DNA of 64,000 nt from Terriglobales bacterium (GTDB taxonomy: Bacteria > Acidobacteriota > Terriglobia > Terriglobales > Acidobacteriaceae), in the NCBI GenBank assembly GCA_035561515.1, contig DATMXP010000014.1, positions 98,390 through 162,389 on the forward strand, written 5' to 3'. The notes under the pieces are model-generated. The model saw only the letters and a list, made by a program, of their open reading frames with translations, was not told where the DNA came from and made no database searches. The position numbers were made by a program, and so were the translations under genes. Each line of letters begins with the position of its first letter. Position 1 is the stretch's first letter. Shown here piece by piece: positions 44,249 to 53,195 of this stretch.

Positions 44249-45630
44249 GAGAGACACGTATCGAAGCACAACATAGGCCGATTCCGGTCGTTGCTCCGGG
44301 ACACACCTTCGGAACGATCACGGACAAGATCTCCTCGATCGTGCTGAACAGCGAAATCTCGCTGGGGTGGTTGGCGGCGGTCGGTATGGCAGGCGGTTTG
44401 GCATTCGTTCTGCTGATCGCGGCTGCCTGGCTCCTGTATCGCGGTACCGGAATTTGGGGCATCAACATCCCAATCGGCTGGGGTTTCGCGATCGTCAACT
44501 TCGTCTGGTGGATTGGTATTGGCCACGCCGGAACCCTGATCTCCGCCATCTTGTTGCTGCTGAAGCAGTCGTGGCGTAACTCGATCAACCGTTTCGCGGA
44601 AGCCATGACGCTGTTCGCCGTCATGTGCGCGGGCTTATTCCCGGTTCTTCATACCGGACGCCCGTGGCTGGCTTACTGGTTGACGCCATACCCCAACACG
44701 ATGTCGATCTGGCCGCAATTCCGCAGCCCGCTCGTTTGGGACGTCTTCGCGGTTTCGACTTACTTCACGATTTCGCTTGTGTTCTGGTACATCGGCTTGG
44801 TCCCCGACTTGGCGACGCTACGCGACAGTGCCAAGAACAAGATCGCGCGCTTCATCTACGGCATGCTCGCGCTGGGATGGCGCGGTTCGGCCCGTCACTG
44901 GCACCGTTACGAGAAGGCTTACCTTCTTCTCGCCGGACTCTCAACACCCCTCGTGCTCTCAGTGCATACCGTGGTGTCCTTCGACTTCGCCGTCGGCATC
45001 GTACCTGGATGGCACACCACGATCTTCCCTCCCTACTTCGTTGCCGGTGCTATCTACTCCGGCTTTGCGATGGTGTTGGTGCTGGCCATTCCGATTCGCG
45101 CCGTCTACAACCTGCGCGACATGATCACCGACCGCCACCTCGATAACTGCGCGAAGTTCATGCTCACAACGGGTTTGATCGTTGCTTACGGATACATCAT
45201 TGAAACGTTCTTCGCCTGGTACAGCGGCAACCCGTATGAGTGGACGATGATGATGAACCGCATGACCGGCTTCTATGCGCCGGCCTACTGGGGTCTCATC
45301 GCCATCAACATCGGCTTCGTCAATGTGCTCTGGTTCAAGAAGGTCCGCAAGAGCCCGGTGATGCTCTTCTTCGTGTCGATCATCATCCTGCTGGCGATGT
45401 GGCTCGAGCGTTTCGTGATCGTCGTCATCAGCTTGCAGAAGGACTTCCTGCCTTCGAGCTGGGGCCTGTACATCCCGACCCGCTGGGATTGGGCGACGTA
45501 CCTCGGCACGATCGGATTCTTCCTCTTTGCTTTCCTGCTCTTCATTCGTGTGTTGCCCATGATTTCGATCTTCGAAATGCGTGACCTGCTACCCGCATCG
45601 AAACCGAAGCACGTGGAGGTGGCGGAATGA
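44245..45630 (+). CDS. actC: Alternative complex III subunit C, NrfD-like quinol-oxidising membrane subunit
   Basis: A 461-residue polytopic protein with about ten membrane spans, an NrfD/PsrC family member. Characteristic stretches: INIPIGWGFAIVNFVWWIGI near 72-91, HTGRPWLAYWLTP near 136-148, SFDFAVGIVPGWHTTIFPPYF near 248-268 and MMMNRMTGFYAPAYWG near 333-348. The family binds quinol near the periplasmic side. Overlaps actB and actD by 4 nt. Confidence 0.93.
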   Translation: MRETRIEAQHRPIPVVAPGHTFGTITDKISSIVLNSEISLGWLAAVGMAGGLAFVLLIAAAWLLYRGTGIWGINIPIGWGFAIVNFVWWIGIGHAGTLISAILLLLKQSWRNSINRFAEAMTLFAVMCAGLFPVLHTGRPWLAYWLTPYPNTMSIWPQFRSPLVWDVFAVSTYFTISLVFWYIGLVPDLATLRDSAKNKIARFIYGMLALGWRGSARHWHRYEKAYLLLAGLSTPLVLSVHTVVSFDFAVGIVPGWHTTIFPPYFVAGAIYSGFAMVLVLAIPIRAVYNLRDMITDRHLDNCAKFMLTTGLIVAYGYIIETFFAWYSGNPYEWTMMMNRMTGFYAPAYWGLIAINIGFVNVLWFKKVRKSPVMLFFVSIIILLAMWLERFVIVVISLQKDFLPSSWGLYIPTRWDWATYLGTIGFFLFAFLLFIRVLPMISIFEMRDLLPASKPKHVEVAE

Positions 45631-46181
45631 GTCACGTAACCACCACCGCCGTTCCTCCTGTGTACGGATTGATGGCAGAGTTTGAGACTCCGACCGACAT
45701 CCTGACCGCCGCCACCAAGGCATATGCGGCCGGTTACCGGAAGATGGACGCCTACAGCCCGCAACCGGTGCACGGACTCGCCGAGGCGATTGGGTTCGAA
45801 AAGAACCGAGTGGCACTCGTTTGTCTTGCGGGCGGTCTGCTTGGGATGGCTACCGCTTACGGCCTTCAGTACTGGATCAACTCCATCGCGTACCCGCTGA
45901 ACATCGCCGGCCGTCCATTCCACTCATGGCCTTCGTTCATCATCGTGACCTTCGAATTGACGATTCTTTTCGGCGGACTCGCGGCCGGAATCGGCATGCT
46001 TGCGATGAACGGTCTGCCCACCCCGTACCACCCGGTGTTCAACGTGCCGCAGTTCGCACGTGTAAGTCGCGACAAGTTCTTCCTCTGCATTGAATCGGCA
46101 GATCCTAGCTTTGATATGGCGGATACCCGAGCGTTCCTCGAAAGTCTGGGCCCCGCTTCCGTAGCGGAGGTGCCCTATTAA
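45627..46181 (+). CDS. actD: Alternative complex III subunit D (DUF3341)
   Basis: A 184-residue protein with two membrane spans (about 56-75 and 97-117) and a soluble DUF3341 domain: YGLMAEFETPTDILTAATKA at the start, then FHSWPSFIIVTFELTILFGG. Its C-terminus has FFLCIESADPSFDMADTRAFLESL. Structural subunit of ACIII. Its TAA overlaps the presumed ATT start of actE by one base. Confidence 0.92.
   Translation: MSHVTTTAVPPVYGLMAEFETPTDILTAATKAYAAGYRKMDAYSPQPVHGLAEAIGFEKNRVALVCLAGGLLGMATAYGLQYWINSIAYPLNIAGRPFHSWPSFIIVTFELTILFGGLAAGIGMLAMNGLPTPYHPVFNVPQFARVSRDKFFLCIESADPSFDMADTRAFLESLGPASVAEVPY
46166..46179 (+). promoter_or_regulatory. Shine-Dalgarno and rare ATT start of actE
   Basis: GGAGGT (46166-46171), 5 nt, then ATT (46177-46179). 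In the actE frame the previous stop is TAG at 46162, and no ATG, GTG or TTG lies between it and the lipobox. The ATT gives the signal sequence (M)KPSTKLSALALLCCGVLAGC. Confidence 0.6.
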
Positions 46182-46818
46182 ACCGAGCACAAAATTATCG
46201 GCGCTTGCTCTTCTGTGCTGTGGCGTCCTCGCCGGATGCCGGCTCGACATGCACGTGCAGCCCAAGATGAAGCCGCTGCGCGAGAGCGATTTCTACAGCG
46301 ACGGTCGCGGTTCGCGTCCGCTGATCGCGAACACCGTCGCCCGCGGACAGCTTCGCGAAGACACCTACTTCTACACCGGCATGATCAATGGTAAGGAAGG
46401 CGACGTGATGCCGTACCCGGTGACGGAGGAAGTCCTGAAGCGCGGGCAGGAGCGATTCAATATCTACTGCACGCCTTGCCATTCGCGTACTGGCGACGGC
46501 AATGGCATGGTAGTGCAGCGCGGATATCGCCGTCCGCCTTCTTATCAGGATCCCAAGCTGCTGAATGCGCCGATCGGTCATTTCTACGACGTCATGACCA
46601 ACGGCTTCGGCGCCATGCCCGATTACGCAGCGCAGGTCACGCCCCATGATCGTTGGGCGATTGCTGCGTACATCCGCGCACTGCAGTTAAGTCAGCACGC
46701 GCCGCAATCCATGGCGCAGGGGCAGAACCTTGATGCCCCCGCAACGCCGAAGGTCGGCTCGGATGAAGGAAAGACAGGCGCGACCACACAGCAACAACCG
46801 GCGGAGAGGAAACAATAG
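46177..46818 (+). CDS. actE: Alternative complex III subunit E, monoheme cytochrome c lipoprotein (ATT start)
   Basis: A 213-residue lipoprotein. An ATG start at 46249 would remove the export signal. Extending upstream in frame gives a textbook lipoprotein signal: Lys residues, hydrophobic LSALALLCCGVL and the LAGC lipobox (Cys21), with ATT as the only possible initiator after a strong GGAGGT. The mature protein has one heme site (CTPCH, about residue 101) and a Met-rich C-terminal part (MTNGFGAMPDYA) that should hold the axial methionine. It is the likely electron exit of ACIII to the oxidase. The TAG stop overlaps the GTG start of actF. Confidence 0.75.
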   Translation: MKPSTKLSALALLCCGVLAGCRLDMHVQPKMKPLRESDFYSDGRGSRPLIANTVARGQLREDTYFYTGMINGKEGDVMPYPVTEEVLKRGQERFNIYCTPCHSRTGDGNGMVVQRGYRRPPSYQDPKLLNAPIGHFYDVMTNGFGAMPDYAAQVTPHDRWAIAAYIRALQLSQHAPQSMAQGQNLDAPATPKVGSDEGKTGATTQQQPAERKQ

Positions 46819-48032
46819 TGCACACGACCCACAAGATTGATCTAGACAGACTGAACTATGCGCCACCGGCGTCGTTGCAGGCTGTGTACCGGCGTGCGGT
46901 AGCAGTGGGCGGGGTGTTCGCTGTGCTCTCGCTGATCGCGTTCATCCTGAATCCCCGCCAGGCAATGCAGGCGTATCTCGTTGGCTTCATGCTCTTCCTC
47001 GGGCTCACTCTCGGGCCCATGGGGATGCTGCTTACATGGTTCATGCCGGGCGGGCGTTGGGGGCTGACCATGCGCCGCATCTGGGAAGCGGCATCACGGA
47101 ACATCTGGGTTGCCGCCATTGCGTTTATTCCGATTCTGATCGGCTACAAGCACATTTATCCCTGGGCGCATCCGGAATCGCTGCATGCCACCGAGCACAT
47201 GCAGGCATTGACCAAGCACTACCTGAACTTCCCGGGGTTCCTGATCCGCTCGGTCGTTTACTTCCTGGTGTGGTTCGCCATCGTCTACTTCATCAACAAG
47301 TACTCGAAAATCCAGGACAAGCCGTATGAAGGCTGGCTCGGCGGAAAGTTGAACGCACTCGGTGCGGCTGGCGTTCTGGCCTATGTCTGGTCCATGTCAT
47401 TCGCCGCCATCGACTGGCTGATGTCGCTGAGTCCCGGATGGCCGTCCACCATCTTCCCGTTGATCATCGTTGTAGGTCAGGGCATTCTTGGCCTGTCCAT
47501 TGGCATCATCGTGGGTCGCATTCTTGTTCGCGATGAACCCATGAACGTCCTGATGGACGAAGTGGTCTTCTGGGACAACGGAAAGCTGCTACTCGCGTTC
47601 GTAATGTTGTGGGCATACTTCGGCTTTTCGCAATGGTTGATCATCTGGGCCGGCAACCTGCCGGAAGAAATTCACTGGTTCTTGGATCGCACCAAGGGCG
47701 GATGGGGCGCCATGGCTCTGTTCCTGGTGGTTTTCCATTTCGCCATTCCATTTGCCATCTTGCTTTCACAGGCGCTGAAAAAGGATCCACGCAAGCTCGC
47801 GTTCGTTGCTGTGTGGATGATTGTGATGCGGTTCTTCGATCTGTTCTGGATCACGGCTCCATCCATCAACAAGGAACATTTCGCCATCAGCCAGGTTTGG
47901 ATGTACCCGGTGATCGCAATCGCCATGGCCGGCATCTGGGCCGCGTTGTTCGTGCGCAACCTGATGAGCCGTCCCTTGGTTGCCGTCCACGATCCGCGGC
48001 TCTACGAGATCTACGGAGAGGTTCATGAGTAA
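46818..48032 (+). CDS. actF: Alternative complex III subunit F, NrfD-like membrane subunit
   Basis: A 404-residue protein with about ten membrane spans, paralogous in fold to ActC. Typical stretches: FMLFLGLTLGPMGMLLTWFMPGGRWG near 54-80, FIPILIGYKHIYPWAHPE near 98-115, YVWSMSFAAIDWLMSL near 193-208 and YFGFSQWLIIWAGNLPEEIHWF near 267-288. Starts with GTG overlapping actE's TAG. In ACIII it probably contributes to proton or quinone handling. Confidence 0.92.
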   Translation: MHTTHKIDLDRLNYAPPASLQAVYRRAVAVGGVFAVLSLIAFILNPRQAMQAYLVGFMLFLGLTLGPMGMLLTWFMPGGRWGLTMRRIWEAASRNIWVAAIAFIPILIGYKHIYPWAHPESLHATEHMQALTKHYLNFPGFLIRSVVYFLVWFAIVYFINKYSKIQDKPYEGWLGGKLNALGAAGVLAYVWSMSFAAIDWLMSLSPGWPSTIFPLIIVVGQGILGLSIGIIVGRILVRDEPMNVLMDEVVFWDNGKLLLAFVMLWAYFGFSQWLIIWAGNLPEEIHWFLDRTKGGWGAMALFLVVFHFAIPFAILLSQALKKDPRKLAFVAVWMIVMRFFDLFWITAPSINKEHFAISQVWMYPVIAIAMAGIWAALFVRNLMSRPLVAVHDPRLYEIYGEVHE

Positions 48033-48549
48033 TCATCACAACGATCCGGGCGAACTTCATTACGACGCGAGCCACCACGGAGCTGGATTTGAGAATCGCG
48101 ACCTCGGTGGGCGCGGGATCATGGTGTTCCTCATCGTCCTCATGATCTCCGGCATCCTGATTTGCCTGGTCCTATGGGGCTACTTCGGGTATCGCGCGAA
48201 AAACGTCGTCGCCGAACCGCCCATTACGGGCGCGCAACAGCTGGCGTTGACGCCAGAGCAACAAAAAGACCCGACGCAGCGCTTCCCGAAGCCGGTTCTT
48301 CAACCGGATGACGTCGCCGACATGAACAAGATGCGCGCGCAGGAAAATGCCATCCTCGATAGCTATGGATGGGTCGATAAGAACGCGGGCGTCGTACGTG
48401 TGCCTATCGATACAGCGATCAAGGCAGTGGCACAGCAGGGACTCCCAACTCGCCCGCAGCAACAGCCGGCACAGAAAGCGGAGTTCGGTTCCGGTGTGGA
48501 CACCCCGGCTGGCTTGGCGGGTGGAACGCGGCCGGAAACAAGGCAGTAG
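48025..48549 (+). CDS. Small single-span membrane protein of the ACIII operon
   Basis: A 174-residue protein whose ATG (48025) overlaps the end of actF by 8 nt. N-terminal His-rich stretch (SNHHNDPGELHYDASHHG), one membrane span (about 35-57), then a soluble tail with AILDSYGWVDKNAGVVRVPI, a motif shared with proteins next to SCO/cytochrome oxidase genes in this phylum (recalled). The C-terminus is Gln/Pro-rich. Possibly an accessory ACIII subunit or an assembly factor. Confidence 0.78.
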   Translation: MSNHHNDPGELHYDASHHGAGFENRDLGGRGIMVFLIVLMISGILICLVLWGYFGYRAKNVVAEPPITGAQQLALTPEQQKDPTQRFPKPVLQPDDVADMNKMRAQENAILDSYGWVDKNAGVVRVPIDTAIKAVAQQGLPTRPQQQPAQKAEFGSGVDTPAGLAGGTRPETRQ

Positions 48550-48583
48550 GTTTTAGCCGAAAGGCAGCAGAAAGGGTATAGCG

Positions 48584-49447
48584 GTGAAACGGAATAATAG
48601 CCTGCGTCAGCTTGGATGGACGCTAGTCCTGGTAGCGAGCATGAGCACGTTGAGTGCTGCGCAGGGAGTCATGGGTGGTCCGAAGGGAACTACCGCGCCT
48701 CCGCCGAGCATTTTGAAGCACGTGGGTATCGAACAGAAGCTGAATGCGCAGCTTCCGCTAGATCTTAAGTTTCGCGATGAAATCGGCCGCGAGGTCAAGC
48801 TCGGCGATTACTTCGGCAAGAAGCCGGTCGTGTTGAGCATGGTCTATTACGAGTGCCCCATGCTCTGTGGCGAAGTCCTGAACGGAGAAGCCAGCGTTTT
48901 CTCCACGCTTAAGTTCGATATCGGCAAAGAATTCGATGTTTTGACCGTCAGTTTCGACCCGACCGAGGGTCCGGAGCTTGCCCGCGGAAAGAAGCGCACC
49001 TACGTTGAGCGCTATGGTCGTGATGGTGCAGAGAAGGGGTGGCACTTCCTCACCGGTCCCCAGGAATCGATTGCCGCGCTCACCGATGCCGTGGGTTTCA
49101 AGTACGCGTGGGACGACCAGACCAAGCAGTTCGCGCACGCAGCCGCCATCATGGTCATCACGCCCGAAGGCAAGATTGCGCAGTATTTCTATGGCGTCGA
49201 GTATTCACCCAAGGACCTGCGATTCGGAATCGTGCAGGCTTCGGAGCACAAGGTCGGCAACATCGTGGACCAGGTCTTGCTCTATTGCTACCACTACGAT
49301 CCGCGCACGGGTAAGTACGGTGCTGTTATCTCGCGTGTGCTGCAGTTGGCAGGAGCATTCACGCTCGTCGTGCTGGGAGGGTTCCTCATCGTTATGTTCC
49401 GGCTTGAACCGCAGAAGGACCGCAGCGGCAAAGGAGGAAAGGCCTGA
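48584..49447 (+). CDS. SCO1/SenC family copper chaperone
   Basis: A 287-residue protein starting at GTG. A signal peptide (about 1-26) precedes a thioredoxin-like domain (about 60-235). The copper-binding motif YYECPMLCGEVL supplies two cysteines, and the FAHAAAIMVITPEGKI segment supplies the histidine, as in SCO proteins. A C-terminal membrane span (about 252-274) is extra relative to many SCO proteins. It delivers copper to the CuA site of the neighbouring subunit II. The stop overlaps the next ATG region (TGATG). Confidence 0.9.
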   Translation: MKRNNSLRQLGWTLVLVASMSTLSAAQGVMGGPKGTTAPPPSILKHVGIEQKLNAQLPLDLKFRDEIGREVKLGDYFGKKPVVLSMVYYECPMLCGEVLNGEASVFSTLKFDIGKEFDVLTVSFDPTEGPELARGKKRTYVERYGRDGAEKGWHFLTGPQESIAALTDAVGFKYAWDDQTKQFAHAAAIMVITPEGKIAQYFYGVEYSPKDLRFGIVQASEHKVGNIVDQVLLYCYHYDPRTGKYGAVISRVLQLAGAFTLVVLGGFLIVMFRLEPQKDRSGKGGKA

Positions 49448-50469
49448 TGTTCCAGAACGTTCCTCTTTGGCCGGAACGGGCCTCCACATTTGCGAACAAC
49501 GTCGACGCGCTCTATATCTTCCTGATCGCCGTCACGGGACTTTTCACGCTCATCGTCTTTGCTCTGGTGGCGTTCTTCGCCATCAAGTACCGGCAGAAGC
49601 CCGGTGGCGTCGCCACTCAGATCGAAGGCTCGTACTCGCTGGAAGCCACGTGGACGCTCATCCCCTTCGGTCTCTTCATGGTGATGTTCGTTTGGGGCGC
49701 CAGCATCTATATGACGCAAGTGCAGCCGCCCAAGAACGCCATGGACATCTTCGTGGTGGGCAAGCAGTGGATGTGGAAAGCGCAGCATCCCGAGGGCGTA
49801 CGGGAAATCAACCAGTTGCACGTTCCGGTTGGCCGCGACATCAAACTGACCCTGATTTCGCAGGACGTTGTTCACAGCTTCTACGTCCCGGAGTTCCGCA
49901 TTAAGCAGGACGTGATCCCCGGTCGTTACACCACCATGTGGTTCCATCCCATCAAGACGGGACGCTATCACCTCTTCTGTGCCGAGTATTGCGGTACCGA
50001 GCACTCGGGGATGATCGGAGAAGTGGTCGTTATGGAACCGGCGGAATATGCGGCATGGCTCTCCGGAGGATCAGGCGAGGGCAGCATGGCTTCCACCGGA
50101 CAGAAGCTGTTCCAGGAACTCGGTTGCGCCACCTGTCACCGTTCGGACACGCAGGGACGCGGTCCCAACCTGCAGGGTGCTTACGGGAAGCCGGTCTTGC
50201 TTGATACCGGCCAGACCGTCATCGCCGACGACAACTATGTTCGTGAATCCATCTTGAATCCCGGAGCAAAGGTCGTTTCCGGATTCAAGCCGATTATGCC
50301 GACGTTCAACGGCATCGTGAGTGAAGAGCAGCTCTTATCGTTGATTGCATACGTCAAGTCATTAGCCCAACCGCAGCAGGGTGAGCCAGTTAGCAATCGT
50401 CCCGCAGTTCCGGGACGCGCCCCCGCCGCGAACGCAGCTCCCAAGGCTGGAAATGCGAAGGTGCAGTAA
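49447..50469 (+). CDS. ctaC: Cytochrome c oxidase subunit II with fused cytochrome c domain (caa3 type)
   Basis: A 340-residue protein with two membrane spans (about 20-45, 65-88), a cupredoxin domain and a C-terminal cytochrome c. The CuA ligands are visible in [13 protein letters not shown] and [13 protein letters not shown]. The heme site is [10 protein letters not shown] near 223, with Met in KPIMPTF near 280. The fused heme domain marks a caa3-type enzyme that can take electrons directly from ACIII. Confidence 0.95.
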   Translation: MFQNVPLWPERASTFANNVDALYIFLIAVTGLFTLIVFALVAFFAIKYRQKPGGVATQIEGSYSLEATWTLIPFGLFMVMFVWGASIYMTQVQPPKNAMDIFVVGKQWMWKAQHPEGVREINQLHVPVGRDIKLTLISQDVVHSFYVPEFRIKQDVIPGRYTTMWFHPIKTGRYHLFCAEYCGTEHSGMIGEVVVMEPAEYAAWLSGGSGEGSMASTGQKLFQELGCATCHRSDTQGRGPNLQGAYGKPVLLDTGQTVIADDNYVRESILNPGAKVVSGFKPIMPTFNGIVSEEQLLSLIAYVKSLAQPQQGEPVSNRPAVPGRAPAANAAPKAGNAKVQ

Positions 50470-50471
50470 TC

Positions 50472-52100
50472 ATGGCCACAGTGGCATTACCAATTGAGCA
50501 AGAAAATTACCTGAACACGAACTACGGGTGGAAATCGTGGCTGCTCACCACCGACCATAAGCGAATCGGGATCCTGTACCTGATCTCTATCACCTTCATG
50601 TTCTTCATCGGTGGCTTCTTTGCCACGATGATCCGGTTGGAGTTGCTGACTCCCGCCGGCGACATGATGACGTCGGACACCTATAACAAGATGTTCTCGA
50701 TGCACGGCATCGTGATGGTGTTCTTCTTCCTGATTCCCTCCATTCCAGCCGTGCTGGGCAACTTCCTGATCCCGATCATGATCGGCGCCAAGGATCTGGC
50801 GTTCCCCAAGCTCAACCTGCTGAGTTGGTACATTTACAGCGTGTCGGCGCTGATGATGATCTACTCCATCGTCACCGGCGGCGTCGATACCGGTTGGACC
50901 TTCTATCCGCCGTTCTCGACCACCTACTCGAATTCGCAGGTTGTGGTCGCCGGACTCGCCGTCTTCATCAATGGGTTCTCGTCGATCCTTACCGGACTGA
51001 ACTTTATCGTCACGACGCACCGCATGCGTGCTCCTGGCTTGACCTGGAACCGCCTGCCCTTGTTCGTTTGGAGCCATTACGCAACGTCGGTGATTCAGGT
51101 TCTCGGAACTCCCGTTATCGCCATCACGGTTGCGCTGGTTGCGATTGAACGCGTGTGGCACATCGGCATCTTCGATCCCCGCGTGGGCGGCGACCCGGTG
51201 CTGTTCCAGCACATGTTCTGGTTCTACTCGCATCCCGCCGTGTACATCATGATTTTGCCGTCAATGGCGATCATGTCCGAAGTCGTAACCTGTTTCTCTC
51301 GTAAGCGCATTTTCGGATACAACTTTGTGGCTCTGGCTTCGATCGCGATCGCTGTGCTCGGCTTCCTCGTCTGGGCGCACCACATGTTCGTAGCCGGAAT
51401 CTCGGCGTACGCGGCGCTGGTCTTCTCGCTCCTCAGCTACTTTGTCGCGGTGCCCTCGGCCATCAAGGTCTTCAACTGGACCGTGACCATGTATAAGGGC
51501 CAGGTTTCCTATGCGACTCCGATGCTGTACGCGTTCGGCTTCATCGGCCTGTTCACCATCGGCGGCATGACAGGATTGTTCCTGGCCTGTCTCGGTATCG
51601 ACCCGCACGTGCACGACACCTACTTCGTTGTCGCGCACTTCCACTTCATCATGGTGGGCGGCGCCGTCATGGCATACCTCTCCGGCATCCACTTCTGGTG
51701 GCCGAAGATGACCGGCCGCATGTATCCGGAAGCGTGGGGCAAGATCGCAGCCGGTCTGGTATTCGTCGGATTCAACCTGACCTTCCTCCCGCAGTTCGTC
51801 CTTGGATACCTCGGCATGCCGCGTCGCTATCACGCGTATGCCAGCGAGTTCCAGGTGCTGAACGTTCTCTCCAGCGCGGGAGCTTCGATTCTTGCCATCG
51901 GATATCTGCTGCCCCTGGTGTACCTGCTCTGGTCTCTGCGGTACGGCAAACCGGCAGGCAACAACCCGTGGAATGCTGTCGGACTGGAATGGATGACCAC
52001 TTCTCCTCCTCCGACTTACAACTTCGATGAGACCCCGGTCGTAACCTGGGAAGCTTACGACTACGAAAACATGCCGCAGGAGGTCCCGGTTGGCCGCTAA
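50472..52100 (+). CDS. ctaD: Cytochrome c oxidase subunit I, A2-type
   Basis: A 542-residue heme-copper oxidase subunit with twelve membrane spans. Heme a ligand His in [10 protein letters not shown]; CuB histidine in [10 protein letters not shown] (His254 with Tyr258 crosslink), further CuB ligands in WAHHMFVAG and heme ligands in [12 protein letters not shown]. The motif reads YSHPAVY (252-258), not the GHPEVY of A1 enzymes: the D-channel Glu is replaced and a Tyr-Ser pair takes its place, the hallmark of A2-type oxidases known from Rhodothermus caa3. Same operon as ACIII, again as in Rhodothermus. Confidence 0.95.
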   Translation: MATVALPIEQENYLNTNYGWKSWLLTTDHKRIGILYLISITFMFFIGGFFATMIRLELLTPAGDMMTSDTYNKMFSMHGIVMVFFFLIPSIPAVLGNFLIPIMIGAKDLAFPKLNLLSWYIYSVSALMMIYSIVTGGVDTGWTFYPPFSTTYSNSQVVVAGLAVFINGFSSILTGLNFIVTTHRMRAPGLTWNRLPLFVWSHYATSVIQVLGTPVIAITVALVAIERVWHIGIFDPRVGGDPVLFQHMFWFYSHPAVYIMILPSMAIMSEVVTCFSRKRIFGYNFVALASIAIAVLGFLVWAHHMFVAGISAYAALVFSLLSYFVAVPSAIKVFNWTVTMYKGQVSYATPMLYAFGFIGLFTIGGMTGLFLACLGIDPHVHDTYFVVAHFHFIMVGGAVMAYLSGIHFWWPKMTGRMYPEAWGKIAAGLVFVGFNLTFLPQFVLGYLGMPRRYHAYASEFQVLNVLSSAGASILAIGYLLPLVYLLWSLRYGKPAGNNPWNAVGLEWMTTSPPPTYNFDETPVVTWEAYDYENMPQEVPVGR

Positions 52101-52773
52101 TACTGAAGTCGTTGCGCAGCAGGCGCTGCGGCATCATTTCGCCACCATGCAGCAGCAGCGGGACTCCGCTACGCTTGGCATGTGGATCTTCCTGGTCACC
52201 GAAATCCTGTTCTTCGGAGGCCTCTTCACGGCTTACCTCGTCTATCGCACCATGCATTACCCCGCATGGGAGATGGGCAGTGAGCACATGTCATTTGTGC
52301 TCGGGACCACGAACACCGTCATCTTGCTCACCAGCTCCCTGACGGTGGCGCTCGGCGTTCATGCGGCGCAGGTCGGAAAGCCGAAAGTCACGGCCATCCT
52401 GCTGCTTATCACTATTCTGATGGGCTTCGGATTCCTTGGCATCAAGGGCATGGAATACCACGAGCACTATGTCCACGGTCTGGTGCCCGGCCCGTTCTGG
52501 CATTTCAATCACGTGGATGCCCACGGGAACGTTCCGCCGAACGAACTGCAACTGTTCTTCTATTTGTACTTCGTGATGACCGGCTTGCACGCTCTGCACG
52601 TCATCATCGGATTGGGAATCCTCTCGGTCATTGCGTTTTTTGCATGGCGAGGCAGGTACACGCCCCAGTACCACACGCCCGTTCACATCGCCGGCCTGTA
52701 CTGGCACTTCGTGGACCTTGTCTGGATTTTCCTTTACCCATTGCTGTACCTGATCGCACACACGCACGTATAG
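52090..52773 (+). CDS. ctaE: Cytochrome c oxidase subunit III
   Basis: A 227-residue membrane protein from a TTG that overlaps the end of subunit I by 11 nt. Typical segments: [21 protein letters not shown] near 30-50, the [21 protein letters not shown] loop, [18 protein letters not shown] near 161-178 and [20 protein letters not shown] near 201-220. Five to seven spans. Family assignment is secure. Confidence 0.93.
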   Translation: MAANTEVVAQQALRHHFATMQQQRDSATLGMWIFLVTEILFFGGLFTAYLVYRTMHYPAWEMGSEHMSFVLGTTNTVILLTSSLTVALGVHAAQVGKPKVTAILLLITILMGFGFLGIKGMEYHEHYVHGLVPGPFWHFNHVDAHGNVPPNELQLFFYLYFVMTGLHALHVIIGLGILSVIAFFAWRGRYTPQYHTPVHIAGLYWHFVDLVWIFLYPLLYLIAHTHV

Positions 52774-52785
52774 GTTGAAAAGAGA

Positions 52786-53091
52786 ATGTCGGAACACATT
52801 TCAAGCACCCGCAGTTACTGGATAGTATTCGCCGCCCTTATGGGCCTGATGATCCTGACGGCAATCCTGTCGCGCGTCCCCATGCCCGGCGAGTTGAATA
52901 CCCTGATCGCGCTCACCATCGGCGCGATCAAGGCCACATTGGTGCTCATGTTCTTCATGCACCTGAAGTATGAGAGCTACAAGCTCAGTGCCGTGGTGTT
53001 CGTCGCAGGATTCTTCTGGCTGCTCATCTTCTTTGGGCTTATCCTCACCGACTACTTCGGACGCAACGTGCTCGGCGTGCCTGGCCACTAA
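52786..53091 (+). CDS. ctaF: Cytochrome c oxidase subunit IV (prokaryotic type)
   Basis: A 101-residue protein with three membrane spans (about 10-26, 38-58, 66-87). The motif IGAIKATLVLMFFMHLKYE is typical of COX4_pro. Last gene of the respiratory operon, followed by a terminator. Confidence 0.9.
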   Translation: MSEHISSTRSYWIVFAALMGLMILTAILSRVPMPGELNTLIALTIGAIKATLVLMFFMHLKYESYKLSAVVFVAGFFWLLIFFGLILTDYFGRNVLGVPGH

Positions 53092-53108
53092 CGAGAACTG
53101 CTCTGCGG

Positions 53109-53134
53109 AGGCGCGGCTTCGGCTGCGCCTTTTC
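53109..53134 (+). terminator. Intrinsic terminator of the ACIII/caa3 operon
   Basis: AGGCGCGGC (53109-53117) pairs with GCTGCGCCT (53122-53130, one G-T wobble) around a stable TTCG tetraloop, followed by TTTC. Confidence 0.82.
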
Positions 53135-53195
53135 GCTTCTCCTTCACTTATCAAGACACCCTCTCGCCCTCGCTGGCATCCCACTTATCAGGACA

